A program made the translations under genes and the position numbers. 64,000 nucleotides of DNA from Xylaria sp. FL1777 (lineage: Eukaryota > Ascomycota > Sordariomycetes > Xylariales > Xylariaceae), in NCBI GenBank assembly GCA_022578965.1, contig MU400689.1, positions 1-64,000 on the forward strand, in the 5' to 3' direction. The notes under the pieces were generated by a model. That model was not told where the DNA came from and made no database searches. It saw only the letters and a list, made by a program, of their open reading frames with translations. Below, piece by piece: positions 27,091 to 38,969 of the stretch. The stretch's first letter is position 1; the number at the start of each line of letters is the position of its first letter.

Positions 27091-27959
27091 TTTTTTACTA
27101 ACTTTACTTATGGTTAATGTATATACTTGTACCTATATTCTCCACTTATTCAGTGTATTACTATGCTTTCAACAGCTTCTACATCTAGACTAGTGCAGCG
27201 AAATGCCGGCATTTCTTGCCGCTTGATTCCTTCAAGATTGGCTATCTAGGCGTATAACAAGACGATTGATAAGACCAGAATAAGACCTAAATAAGAACCT
27301 AAATAAGACTGTGCAGTATAGCATCAAACGTGCGACCCATGTGGATGTCTATCCTTCAATTAAACTTGGTCAAACGTGAAGCCCCTTATCTGTGATCGCG
27401 CAAGCTTATTTACCGCAGGTATGTTCATTCTTCATTCCTGTAATTAGCCGTCAGGTGGCTTTATTGTTATTGGTATGAGTGTAAGGCGTTGTTTATACAT
27501 GAGATAAGTAGTGTTGCATATCTCCCAAAGTCAGCACCTGGGTAGGATGTCTGCGTTAATGAATTAGGGATCCAAGTAGGTATCACTTACGCAATACTTT
27601 CTTTGCTACCCGGCCGTCTTCAAGAGTTTCATATTCGTTACTTGTTGCAGCACGATCGCGCAGAGAAGCGCCGTGGGTATAGATACACTCAACCCCTTCA
27701 TTGAATGCTTAGTCGCTGACGGGTCTGATGAGCTAAAACAGCTCCGAAATACACTATGCCTACAGATGCGGGCGGGATGATTCATTATGAACCAGAACCC
27801 ACAAACACATTTGCAATACTGCTAGATAAAAACTATCTTCTGTAAACCTGATCTTGGACATGTAGCACTGGCTTTAATTGAACACTTGTATTAAAATAAG
27901 TACATATCGATACATATATATATTCATATTTAAGAGTACGAGAGCAACAAAATTTCAGC
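27091..27959. other. gene-free stretch beside the A+T block
   Basis: Ordinary composition, no convincing reading frame on either strand. The last 200 bases are the presumed promoter of the ABM-domain gene. Confidence 0.5.
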
Positions 27960-28379
27960 ATGACGGCCGATCAAGTTTCGAGTGAGAAATGGGACATTCC
28001 CAAGGGGGAATTCTGTGTCTTTGGCACGGTATTTTCCGAGTTTCCTATCATTTACTAGCCGCTCTTCTCACGCACACATTATCATATCTGACCAATCATC
28101 ACCCAGGTTTACGCCCACCCTGAAAAAGCAGACGCTCTTGAAGCAGTCTATACCGAGACGACGCGGCTTGCGCAGTCGGAGGCCGGGATCATCCATTACT
28201 GCCTGGCACGGGACACGGACGACCCCAACGTCTTTCATTTCTTTGAGAGATATAAGAGTCGGGCGGCATTCGAGGAGCACAATAGTCAGCCTATCATTCA
28301 GAAACTGCTAAACGAAGACAAGTACATCAAGGACGTGACAGCCAAGTTTATGAAGCCGATTGGGCTGGAGAGTGGTTGA
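27960..28379 (+). CDS. small ABM-domain (antibiotic biosynthesis monooxygenase fold) protein
   Basis: Two exons: 27,960-28,028 and 28,107-28,379, intron 78 nt (GTATTT..CAG, branch-like CTGAC at 28,088). The 113-residue product has a short N-terminal lead, then FCVFGTVYAHPEKADALE. This is the first strand and helix of the dimeric alpha+beta barrel (ABM, YgiN-like) fold: a strand, then P-x-K-A-x-A-L. The second half has GIIHYCLARD, then FHFFERYKS and FEEHN, typical of this family. Members are cofactor-free monooxygenases or simply small-molecule binding proteins, so the substrate cannot be predicted. No signal peptide. The start was chosen because splicing at phase 0 joins GT to VYAHPE cleanly. 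It is the first gene after the transposon block and has no obvious partner gene. Confidence 0.75.
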
Positions 28380-30326
28380 AGAGAGAGCGGAGTCTAGTAT
28401 ACAGTATGTGTCTGACCTGCCGTCGTGGGCTCAATTCCGCAATACAATATATAAATTTACTGTTGATTCAGAAAAGAGGAGAAGAATCAATTAAACGCTC
28501 TCGTTTCTATGGAATTGAGGTTACATTGAAGCCCTTGTAGTTTCCCAGCCTCACAACGCGGTGTTAACAAGCTCGAAATTACAAGGGCTGGCGGATTACT
28601 ATCAAATTATATCACCTTCTGGTACGGGTAAAACCCAGTCTACAAGCCTGGAACGAATCCTACCACGAGATATCACATATTAATTCATCAGTTGTTTTGT
28701 TTATTTTCTCTTTCAGCCTTGCGCCTAGTCGGGATCATCTGCGATAAATAGAGTGAAGGAAAGAGGTTACTGTAGTGTGCTGTTTGAGTTCTTATACGGA
28801 CATTGATTGACTGACTGCTCATGGAATTTCCAACATCTCATTATAACTAATTATGATGAGACGACCTATACGGATCATACGATGCGAGTGTTACGACAAA
28901 ATGTGCTTCAAGGCATTCCCAGAAGGAAAGCTTCTTTTGTTCGATGGTCAGCTTCTCAAACTTCGTTACGTATACGATACGACCTACTTGAGCAAGTCTT
29001 TACTATTATAATTCATTATGGTAGTATTTCCTTTCTGAACCTCCTTTTACATAATCTAACGCCGTTTTGAACGTAAAGGGCATACTCTTATTGGTCTAAC
29101 ATTTAAACCTACATTATTTCGTCAACTAAGTCGGGAAGAGCTTGCAATCCTCACCATCTAACGAAGCAAGCAGCGACGAATAAGCAGCGATTTACAATAC
29201 CGCAGCATTTCCGGTACAACGGACGCAGACATCATAATAATTAAGCTATCAATATATGTCCCGGTTTATGAAGAGAAAGGTGAAGGGTCATTTGACTGTC
29301 CAGCTAGTATCGTTTGGGGTTGTAGTCACTCTGGGACTCATAGATTCTGCGAATAGTTTCCTGTTCTAGAACGGGACAATCAACAACTTCTATCTAGTGC
29401 TAGCTTTAGGGCATGAACTAGACTATCTTAGTGACCATTGGTGAAACACTGCTGGAGGGAGATAATAATGTCTTCAACCAGATCTAACGCTCTAGCGCAC
29501 TGTTAAGCCGTTTTCGAGGGCCCGTTTAGCCGACTCGAACGCTCAGTGACGTTATTTGACTCATCAAAAAGCGCAACCTTGATCTTAAAGTCTGTTAGCA
29601 CCTGCCCACCTACCCACATCATTCCTTCTCGAGTCATTCGAGGGCCCTGAGCAGCGGTGGTCGACGACGCGACCTAGATGTAGATGGTTCCGTAATGGAG
29701 ACGGCGGGCGACGAACAAGGCGAGCGTCACAGGCTCATATACCCTCTAGTACTAGATAGTAGATACTCTGAATTGTCAGGATTTCGTGCTGGGGTGAAGG
29801 ACAGTTGGTTCGTCTCTTCGAAGAACGCAGGGTTAAACAGGCCGAAATCTCAGATTACCGTAGTGGTTTTAGAAGCCCTCTTGTAAGATCTTTACTTTGC
29901 AGCCAATGACTGAATCATAGATATGCTCCGCGTGCAACTTTTGAGCAGTGCCATGACATACTGCACAGCTTATCAACCCTAAGCCTTTGCAGGCAGGAAC
30001 TCGTTGGCAGACTTTGACATGCATTACGAACAGAGAATAGATCATGTTTCTGAGGCATAGCATTAGCTCAGAGCTCCATTTTGTAAATTGAACACGCTTC
30101 ATCTCCTATTCCACGGTACACAAATGGTGGAAATTCAAGAAACCCCCCAAAGCGCATTATAGAACTGCTCATTCCGCTTACATCCTCATGCCAACCCATC
30201 AACCCATCAACCCATCCACCGTCCCGCTGGGATTTTACAGCCTCTCGTGCCCAGGCGCCAAGGCCCATTTCGTCGCTGTTGAAGCCCCGAATTCTGAAAC
30301 AGACTCCCTTTCCCTGCCACGGCGTC
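28380..30326. other. intergenic region
   Basis: About 1.9 kb. Only short frames (87 residues or fewer) without recognisable domains or plausible exon structure. No RNA gene or long repeat seen. Confidence 0.5.
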
Positions 30327-30684
30327 TTAACAGTACTGGTTGATAGAACGGTTGAGGCAGTCGTAGCCGCCATGTGCCTCGCAGTCTGACTGGTACATGT
30401 TGACAAAGGTGAAGACGCTGTAGAAGCAGTCCGCTGGATAGGCCGTAGTATTGCAGTTATGAAGACACTGAGGACAGTACGCCTTATAGCCACCAGCCTG
30501 CGACTCGCAAATGGCCTCAAGATCTGGAGTTGGACTGGGGGCAGTAGTGTTGGTTGTTGGGGTGGCCTGGGGAAGTCAGCCACAACTGTGGACGAGAGTG
30601 AAGAAAAGTTGTCTCGGGTCAAGTTACCTGGGGTATGGCTGCCACAAGGGGGAGAGCTAGAGCAAGAAGGGTAGTGAACTGCAT
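30327..30684 (-). CDS. small secreted cysteine-rich protein
   Basis: Two exons on the minus strand: 30,684-30,628 and 30,566-30,327, intron 61 nt (GTAACT..CCCCAG). The 98-residue product opens with a clear signal peptide (MQFTTLLALALPLVAA), followed by a Thr/Pro/Asn-rich linker (about residues 20-33). A compact C-terminal domain then carries all eight cysteines (residues 39, 50, 53, 57, 66, 81, 89, 98), the last being the final residue. Two possible N-glycosylation sites (N-T-T, N-R-S). The alternative acceptor 19 bases upstream gives an early stop, which supports the chosen splice. Small size, secretion signal and even cysteine number fit secreted effector-like or cell-surface proteins of fungi. 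I do not recognise the family and assign no function. It sits in a gene-poor stretch 3 kb from the A+T block. Confidence 0.7.
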
Positions 30685-32220
30685 GTTGATTGATTTATTG
30701 ATTGACTGGTTGACGGTGGAATAATACCAGTTGTGTCTAATGAGTGAGGGGTCGGGGATGTGATTGATGACGATACTGTTGGAAACGAGCTGATAGTGAC
30801 CTAGGGAGAATCTTTCCTTTTTATGTTTGACCCCTTCATCTTACCGTTCTCCATTTGTACGTCGTCGGTCGTTCATCGGATGTCTTCCAGACGGGGCCGG
30901 CAGGGCAGCCTGCCAGGCAGGATATCTCGCCGAGGCCCAACCAGCAGTTGGTTCTCTGATTCAGGTAGCGTCTGGCAGGAAAATAGCGTCGGTGAAGAGC
31001 CATGGACAGGAACGTCGAAAGTTTTCACGAGGCTTAATTTCCCGGACATGGATGGGCCGGGCCCTGGAGACCGGGTCCGGGGTAAAGGCAGTGCAGGAGA
31101 ACAGGGTTTCTCAAGGCATCCGCTCCACTTCCTTCGTGCTGCCTGGACTGTCATGGCTAGATAAAGAGTAGTGTCGGTATAATTTACGAGCCGGAGTTTA
31201 CCTACACCACACTAGGTAGGTAGGTACTATATAAAGATCGCATAGCTTCTGTACAATCGGTGACCGCCGCCGAAAATGTGTGGAGCGGTGGCCCCGTAGA
31301 CGCAACTTTAAACTGTGCCCAGGCGGCGTTGTGAAGCGTACAGTGTATGTGTAATTAGACAGACAGATTGGCTTCTTTCTCATAGTCGGACGCATCGCAT
31401 ATCGATAGAGCGGCTCGGGTGGCACGTTGTCATGTTCCGGCTCTGCTGATGCTCTCGGATCGTCAAGGCGGGAGTACTCAGGGTATGGTATGTGTAGGTA
31501 AATATGGGTGGCGGTCTGTAGATACACTACTTAATGAAGCTCTACACTCAGAGCAACCTCACTACTGGTAAGCTAGCTGATTGGCCAACTCGGCCTCTCG
31601 CTTGGCTACAGTGGGGTGTAAGCTTCATCTCGAGTACCGGTAGGTAGTTCGAGTGACAGTGCTACCATCTGACGTACGCAGTAGGCGCGCTCTCGACATT
31701 GTACCACATCGGCCGTGTCTGTCTGTCTGTCTACATACATACCTACATGTACGTATAGGTATGCAGGTAGGTATGAGATATGTATGTACCTAATAAAAGT
31801 ACCTATGTACTACCTAAGCTTATATAACCTTTGCCTCATCTGCAGCCTTCTCCTTGTTCTGTCTTGGGCTTATCATCACTGTTACAGTATTGGCATACCT
31901 GCAGACCAATGCGACCTCACGACTAGACAAAGTTGGAAAGTATCTACATGACATCTACATGACAACTGCATAGCACGATGCATTCTCGTCCATGGCTCGC
32001 TGGCAGGTGCGGAGAGCCGACGAACATCCATCTATCTCTTCTGTGGTTCTTCTGTGGTTCAATTGCCATCGCTGATCACTGATAGCAACTGCCGGCCTGT
32101 TAAGCGAGGCAGATAGATAACCTTAACGACCACTTTGCAACGGTGTTGAGATTGTTTATATATATAGATGGATCCGCCATGTTACTTACTTACTTACATT
32201 ACCTATCTCCAGCCTCCAGC

Positions 32221-32267
32221 CTCTTGTCTCTTGTCTCTTGTCTCTTGTCTCCTGTCTCCTGTCTCTT
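32221..32267. repeat. 7-bp tandem repeat (TGTCTCT type)
   Basis: About six to seven units of a 7-base pyrimidine-rich motif alternating TTGTCTC and CTGTCTC, followed by more CT-rich sequence (about 32,290-32,320). Confidence 0.85.
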
Positions 32268-32624
32268 AGGTAGCACATACATATCACACGCTCTCTCCCT
32301 CTCTCTCTCCCTCTATCTCGGGTTGTTTGCGCCAACAAGAAGCCTTCATCTACATGCGGGTATCTGGGTTGTCTGCCGTCATATCATCTGCCAATACATG
32401 TGGTACATTCATATTCTCTGAGATAGTCACCATGCAGGCATCCATCGCCGCTGACCCGGAGTGCAGGTGACACACCAGGTAAACGAAGCTGAAGCTTTGC
32501 CATCTCCGTGTAACACGACCTCCCGTCTGCACTCCCCAAACAACGTCTGATGCAGACACGCAAACAAGTCAAGGCACAGCATTCACCTAACTCACGTTGC
32601 GTTGTAGCTATAGGTACCTGCCGA

Positions 32625-32663
<39 letters not shown>
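32625..32663. repeat. (CCTG)n microsatellite
   Basis: Nearly ten uninterrupted CCTG units. Confidence 0.95.
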
Positions 32664-32665
<2 letters not shown>

Positions 32666-33191
32666 GACTGTACTGTGACGTTGTAAAAGAGAAAGCAAGT
32701 AAGCAGGCAAGCTACCTACTTCTCTTCTTCATGCACTCGTGAGGTCGAAGCCCAAAAGGTTTTGTTTCACCGAGAAAACCTTGTCTCACCCGTATCTTTC
32801 TTCTGGACCAACCACTTCTTACTCCTCTCGACACAACTACCATACATGCCATCCTTCTTTCCTCGTATATCCATTGGCGTGGGTAGCCGGAGACAGCTAT
32901 CCTTCGTCACATACTTACACAAATACCCATTTCTTCGGCCTAGTACCCTCATATATGCACACAGTTCTAACCCGACTGTTGGACCACGAGTACCTGTCGG
33001 TGCCGAGCACCTCTTACATACACCTGGCGCCGTCAATCATTCATTCGCTTAACAATATACGGCCAAACTACTCATTAATTTCGCCACAACTACACTACAT
33101 TCAGTATATTGCTTCCTGCAGCTTGCTAATTAACAAAGAGTGTATCATGTCACATGTCTTTCTCAGCGTAAAGCACAGGTGAATAACAATC

Positions 33192-34277
33192 ATGCTTGAA
33201 AACCCCCTTCGTAAGTCGGCGAACAACTCTGCCTCGGCTGCCGGAGGTATTCGTCGCCCGGATTCACCGGTCATCAAACCGCCGCGTGTCGGTCCTTCGT
33301 TTGCCCAGAGAAAAGCCCTTCAATCACGACCACCTGATGGCGTTCTCGTGGAAGGTAACAATCTCATGCGCAGCATTGACCGTCCTCTCCCGGGCGACGT
33401 CGTTGGTCGTCGCAAGTCGCAACTCCATCCGGACGTGAGTAGGAAGAAGAACGCCTACTTTGAGTCTGAATTTGCCGGACCTGATCGGGGCGACGACCTG
33501 GCCAAGACTCGCATCCTCAACGAGGCCACGGTCACGGCCGAGCTCAAGACAAACGTCATCATACGCGACGAGTTCGCTTTCATCACGGATTTGGCCTACC
33601 ATCTATCGAACAGATATCAACGGCCAATATCCTCAATCATCATTACCCTCCACCACGGTATCTGCATGTTGTTTGGAGGTACCTTTGAACCGGCTTGTAC
33701 CTTGGCAATACACGCGCCGCCAGTCCTGCTCCAACCGGCTACGAACAGGAGAAACGCTATCCTGATCCAGCGACATCTCCATGAATCACTCGGCGTCGTG
33801 TCCACCCGCAGCTACATTCGATTCATGGCTACCCCCGAGGAAAATGTCGCCATCGGCGGCAAGACGCTTGCAGCAGAGGTCGAGGGACTATCCAGAGACA
33901 ATTCCGATCGTAAGTCGGGCGTGTTTAGAAAGCCGTCTAAATCCGGTCGAGCGATCATGAAGAGCGTCAAAGTAAGTCTCCTAGAAAGGGGGCGTGTGGA
34001 TCGGACAGACTGGTCTGGGGTCCCTAAGCTAAGTTATATGCAGTCTTTAGGCAGCTTCAAGTCGCACTCAATGATTGACCTTTCGGAGAATGTACCAACT
34101 CCTCCACCAAGTCACTCGGGAGAGACAACCCGCATAGCCACGATCCCGGAGGTACCACCGACACCGCCAGATGACGAGAAAATAAGCCAGGGGGAACAGA
34201 AACCACGTAGAGGTGCTCCGCGCCGCAAGAGTCTTCGGTTTGCATTGTTTGGAGCCAAGATTTCACCAGACAAGTGA
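33192..34277 (+). CDS. MIF-fold (macrophage migration inhibitory factor-like) protein
   Basis: Central residues about 117-232 match the MIF/tautomerase fold as found in long fungal homologues: ELKTNVIIRDEFAFI opening strand, then RPISSIIITLHHG, LFGGTFEPACTLAIHA, NRRNAILIQRHLHESLGV and SYIRF. Basic, disordered arms flank it, with Pro/Thr-rich sequence and a basic RRKSLRFALF near the C-terminus. Animal MIF uses the free N-terminal proline as catalytic base. Here the domain is internal and no proline sits at its first strand, so classic tautomerase activity is doubtful. A likely 72-nt intron lies at 33,972-34,043 (GTAAGT..GCAG, CTAAG branch). It is in frame and stop-free, so the unspliced frame gives 361 residues and the spliced form 337. 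The spliced junction KSVK/SLGSF looks more natural. No signal peptide. Confidence 0.75.
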   Translation: MLENPLRKSANNSASAAGGIRRPDSPVIKPPRVGPSFAQRKALQSRPPDGVLVEGNNLMRSIDRPLPGDVVGRRKSQLHPDVSRKKNAYFESEFAGPDRGDDLAKTRILNEATVTAELKTNVIIRDEFAFITDLAYHLSNRYQRPISSIIITLHHGICMLFGGTFEPACTLAIHAPPVLLQPATNRRNAILIQRHLHESLGVVSTRSYIRFMATPEENVAIGGKTLAAEVEGLSRDNSDRKSGVFRKPSKSGRAIMKSVKVSLLERGRVDRTDWSGVPKLSYMQSLGSFKSHSMIDLSENVPTPPPSHSGETTRIATIPEVPPTPPDDEKISQGEQKPRRGAPRRKSLRFALFGAKISPDK

Positions 34278-36956
34278 GAGACACCGATCTACATTACATG
34301 TAGACCCGAATGAATGCGGACCCTCTTGTCAGGATGAGAATCATATCATGACGGCAATACTAGTTGTAACTGGCTGGAAGTACCGTGGTGCACATTGAGC
34401 ACAACCTGTCATAAACGGGGGTGTTCTGTTAACCTCGTGACATAACGCAAGATTCCAAGAGACTTTGGGAGTTGGGATCATGCTTTGGTTGGCGTATTCA
34501 AACTGCTCTATTGCCGGTTGAGCTGCAGCGCAGTGTTGGCATCAGGCGAAACCCCATACTATACGAGTACTATACACGGACCTATCTGGAATGTAGCCAG
34601 GTTAGTAGCCCGCTCATTTGCATCTATCTAGTTTATACGGTGCTCAGGACATTAACGTTCATGTTAATCGACCTATGCGGTCACGCCACCAGATAATAAG
34701 GACAAACTTCATGATTCTGGCAATGTTTTGACGGCTGAGGGGTTTCATTAGAAGTAGTGCCCAATGGACATGGTAAAGGGACGGAGCTTAACTCGACTGC
34801 TATTAGGCACTTATTTCAGGTTAATGGCCGTCTGGTCTCTACAGGCTACCTACTTACCTATATTATCCATGTATGTGTACCTAGATCGAGCATGCTTAGG
34901 TAAAATGTATTGTAGTGTGAACTGGAGTACCTACCGTAGGTTATTTCTTATCTACCTAGGTACCTACTTAGGTACTTCTAAGCAGGAAAACACTGTGTGG
35001 GGAATGATAGTTGAGGGCTGGCGGCTGGGGGTTCTTTTCCTAACCTACCTAAGTCTCGCCTAAGTCTAATAGGTAGTACCTACCTACTAGTACCAGTGTA
35101 CGTACCTAGGAACAGACGTAGGATACAGACCTACCAACCCCCCTCCTTCGCCCGCACTCCACCTACCATCCTACCTACCTACTCCAATGTCGAGCAGCTC
35201 AAGGCTCTCCTAAAGAAGTAGTAGGTATGCATCTTGACTGTTAAACACACAACGATCGATCGCCAATCTCCATACCAGCTGGAATCGCGTGGTTTCCGTT
35301 GTGGTGTTCTGGCGATAGCTCTCTTGTCCACTCAGTCTCTTGCCGCAACTCTCCTCTTGTCACTTGGCTGATCTGTCGGACAAAGATCCATTACGACGAT
35401 CCATTGGACCATTGGCGGATGTATCTCGGGCAACGGACCAAACCGCCGTCATCGCCCATTCGTTCCAACCCGGAACGTCTCTGAGACACGGTCCATTTAC
35501 GTACATGCTAGCCAGAGACATGTCCGTGAGCGGACGACAAGGCCAAGAACACACCCTATCGCCCGTCGAATAGAGACAGGGCCATCAGGAATCGCCAGAG
35601 TCATCCTTGTTGGCAGACACAGCATTGGATAGTCCAACGGCAGGCAAGTTGTTGGACCGGTCACAGTTCCGCTTAGCCAGTAGGAGCCAGCAGGAGCCGT
35701 TGTCGCCCTGGCACTCCGTGGTACAACTGAAGGTGAGTCAGCTCAGCTGCTATATTGGTACTCAACCCGCGCGCATGGCAGAGAGGGCGAGCTGACTCAG
35801 AGGCTATAGCGAGGGACGAGATTAGGTATCACTGGCTCCTTAGGTTACCGCCCTGCCGCTCTCTTACGCTCTGCCTGAGGCCGGCCGGGTATCCTGACCA
35901 TCTAATGCCGCGGTACAGGGGACCGTCGGGCTATCGCGTTTGCTGAGCCACCAAATCACCTTCTGATCATCCTGGCCTTGCCTGTCATTCTGGTCAATCA
36001 TTTGCGCATCATGGAGGTGAGATCAGATATTTCTCGTTTTCTCTCATTCACTCCACCACCTTCCTTGTCATGGTATGCAACTTTCTCTTGTTTGACATTT
36101 CCTACATCTCATCCCACGCTGTCTTTCCCTCATCCTCGTCATCGTCATCGTCCTTATCCGACATGCCTCGCCAACACATACATACATACACACCATATAT
36201 ACTTCACCGCCTAGTTTAAATGGCCCTTTATAATCCTTCCAAGCTTCTTCCTCTCCTTTCACTTCTATGGAAACCCAAGGCCCCGTTCACCGCTGGCTCG
36301 TCCCGTGCCGCTTGTTTCCGTGAGCTCCTTCTCGCCCATTGTTACGACAAACCTGGCACAGCCCAACCATGCAATCCTCACGGTAGCGGCCTAGGCCAGT
36401 AATTGCAAGTCGACTCGCCATCACTGGAGCATTCCGACATAATTATTGCCAATCGCCTGTTGGTTGTACGACGGTGAGATCAGCGACGGAATTTCAGACT
36501 AGTCCCCTTCCACGATCTCACAACGGCGGATGCCGGAAGTGAAACAAACCACTGTGCTCATACAAGCAGCCGACGACTCTCCAAACTACTTGGTCCCAAC
36601 TCCGTCTGGTTCAACGCTGGATGCGCCATCCCGTCCTTGTCATCTGTGACACTCTCGCCTATCTAAATAGCGGGTTTGGCGGTTCGTAAGATCGGTTGTA
36701 AATCGGCCTGCCTGCCAATCCCTTAGCCGACTGACGGCGTACAAACAAAAGAAACCAAACGGCCGGGTCGGGTGGTGATGTTCAAGGAGGGAATAAAACC
36801 TGTACTCTCTTCTCTGAAGGCACTATGTGTTGAAGGCAGTTGTCCCAACCTTAGAATCGTCTTATCGCTTTGTAACCCCTGCACTCAGTCATTTAGACAA
36901 GCGTCTCAAGCACCTCCCACGTTCCGAAACCATTCTCACCTCCTTTTGCGAGCAAT
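34278..36956. other. intergenic region with TAGG/TACC repeats
   Basis: About 2.7 kb without a convincing gene. Palindromic CTAGGTAC-type clusters at 34,951-34,976 and 35,041-35,110. Pyrimidine-rich promoter-like sequence at about 36,030-36,290 upstream of the Gtr2 gene. Small frames (99 residues or fewer) show no domain. Confidence 0.5.
34951..34976. repeat. TACC/TAGG palindromic cluster
   Basis: Consecutive CTACCTAGGTAC and CTTAGGTAC units, self-complementary. One of many such clusters between genes in this window. Confidence 0.8.
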
Positions 36957-38258
36957 ATGAGTTCTCGTCTTCGCGGACGGCACGTCTCCTTCGGGCCTTA
37001 CAACGACGAAGCCTCGGCGCAACCCGAAGAAAATGCTCCTACTCCGGCTCAAATGAATCTGACACGATTGTTTGAACAGAACCAGCAAGGGCAGCAGGGA
37101 ACCATGGCTGCCAAGGGCAATGAACAGTCCCCCGACGCACCGGCCAAGGGAAAGCCGAGACTACTGCTTATGGGTCAGAGGAGGTATGACTACAAATTAT
37201 TTACCACGTCTAGTTGAAGTAACTAAACCATTGTAGAAGCGGCAAGTCGTCTATTTCCAGTGTGGTTTTCCACAAACTCCCACCTAGTGAAACACTGTTT
37301 CTAGAATCCACAGCCCGAATTCAGAAAGACCAATTACCGTAAGTTAGACCCCGTCAAGCAGAGATGTGCATAGAACCTATGTTAACGTGATTATCTTGTT
37401 AGCTCGTTCATGGACTTTCAAGTGTGGGATTTCCCGGGCCAGATAGACATATTTGAGAACCCGACATTCGACATGGATGCCATGTTCGGAGAGATCGGGG
37501 CCCTGATATGGGTTATCGATGCTCAAGATGATTACATGGAGGCCGTGGCTCGCCTTAACGTGACCATATTGAACCTCCAACAAACCTACCCTAACATCAA
37601 GATTGAAGTATTTATACATAAAGTAGATGGGCTATCGGATGACTACAAGCTGGATATCCAGAGGGACATCACCATACGCATTCAAGACGAGCTTTCGGAC
37701 CATGGATTCGAGAACGCGCCCGTGACGTTTCACTTGACAAGCATCTACAATCACAGTATATTCGAGGCATTCAGCAAGGTCATACAGAAGCTAATCCCGC
37801 GCCTCGGAATACTGGAGGCCATGTTGACCAACCTTTGCCGCACGTGTCGGTTCGAGAAGGCATACCTTTTCGACGTGACGTCCAAGATCTATATCGCGAC
37901 GGATAGTGCACCGGCCGACATGACAAGCTACGAGATTTGCTCCGATTATATCGACGTCATAATAGACGTGACGGAGGTTTACGGTAGCTGGCCACGTTCA
38001 GAGAAGTACCGCGAGGCGCTCGAGGCGCCACCTTGGAGTCAGAAAATCGAGGACCAGGTGGCATCGAACTGGGCGGAGAGCTGTATGGTGCTAAGTGACG
38101 GCAACAAACCAATCATCTTGCGCGAGGTGGACAAATACCTAGCACTCGTGGCTATCATGAAGGAGGACAGTTACGACAAGATGCCCTTGGTGAACATGAA
38201 CGTCGAGGTGATTGTGCAAGGACTCAAGGAGTTCTTCGATATTACCAAACCAAAGTAA
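36957..38258 (+). CDS. gtr2: Rag-type small GTPase Gtr2 (RagC/D), TORC1 signalling
   Basis: Three exons: 36,957-37,183, 37,237-37,338 and 37,403-38,258; introns 53 and 64 nt. Product 394 residues. The P-loop GQRRSGKS (residues 73-80) is rebuilt across the first splice. G3 is WDFPGQ (about 118-123), the form typical of RagC/D and yeast Gtr2 rather than Gtr1/RagA. The G4-like HKVDGL is at about 182-187. The C-terminal half is the roadblock-like dimerisation domain (from about [13 protein letters not shown] onward). In the family, Gtr2 pairs with Gtr1 on the vacuole (EGO complex) and passes amino-acid status to TORC1. An N-terminal extension of about 65 residues is Gln/Asn-rich and probably disordered. 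Start chosen as the first ATG in frame after a pyrimidine-rich leader. No functional link to its neighbours. Confidence 0.92.
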
Positions 38259-38969
38259 ATGGCTAGGCCCACATGGATCTCTATGGTCATCGCACTGCTG
38301 GATGATGATGCGAAATGCCTAAAAGCCGGACTCGGCTTGGCTTGTGATAGAGCACGATGGTGAGAATACAGGTTTGGCGAACAATGCAGGGAGACGCGGC
38401 GTTTATGACGAGGTTCACGGTCGTTGGTTCTCTGTTTAATAATAAAAAGGTAGATAGATTGGTCCGGTGGCATCCTGTGATCCCATATTCGACTTGGCCC
38501 TTCTACAGGCAAAAACGCAAAACAAAACAAACATTGGGTGGCTCGTCCGTAAGATGGCCAGGGTATCAGAATGAGGGGTCAATGGCCGATGAATACATAA
38601 GATGTAGGTAGTATTCATAGGATACGCCTAGGGTGGCGTAGAGACACTTACGGCCCTCACAAAAGCTGTACTATAATAAAGCAAATGGTACCAGGCAGGC
38701 AATAATAAAAATGCACGATGCATCCAATCATAATACACGGTAAAGGGGCGTGACAGTAGATACTGATTCTCCGTCTTCACTACCAAGCAAGTACCTGAGG
38801 AAGAAGAGGCTTACAAAATAGCGGGCTGCGACGTCACTACCACAGTGCTATACTATACTGTACTACGATACAGTCTTTACTGCAAGAGAATACGGGCCGT
38901 CGCAGTTCGATTGAGAGGTCTCGCAGGTTTAGGTCAAGTGAGCGAGCACACAGAAAGAACCTCAGCAAC
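38259..38969. other. intergenic region
   Basis: About 0.7 kb, the 3' flank of gtr2 and the promoter of the PI-PLC-X gene. No gene seen. Confidence 0.5.

Larger units (their letters stand above)
30685..33191. other. intergenic region with microsatellites
   Basis: About 2.5 kb with no convincing gene. It holds TAGG/TACC clusters (for example about 31,200-31,230 and 31,735-31,775), a 7-base CT-rich tandem (32,221-32,267) and a CCTG tetranucleotide array (32,625-32,663). Frames up to 147 residues exist but are low-complexity or overlap each other. Confidence 0.5.

Noticed and set aside
30068..30622. 184-codon minus-strand frame
   Set aside because: Out-of-frame shadow of the secreted cysteine-rich gene; it lacks domain features, and the spliced frame gives a signal peptide and ordered cysteines.
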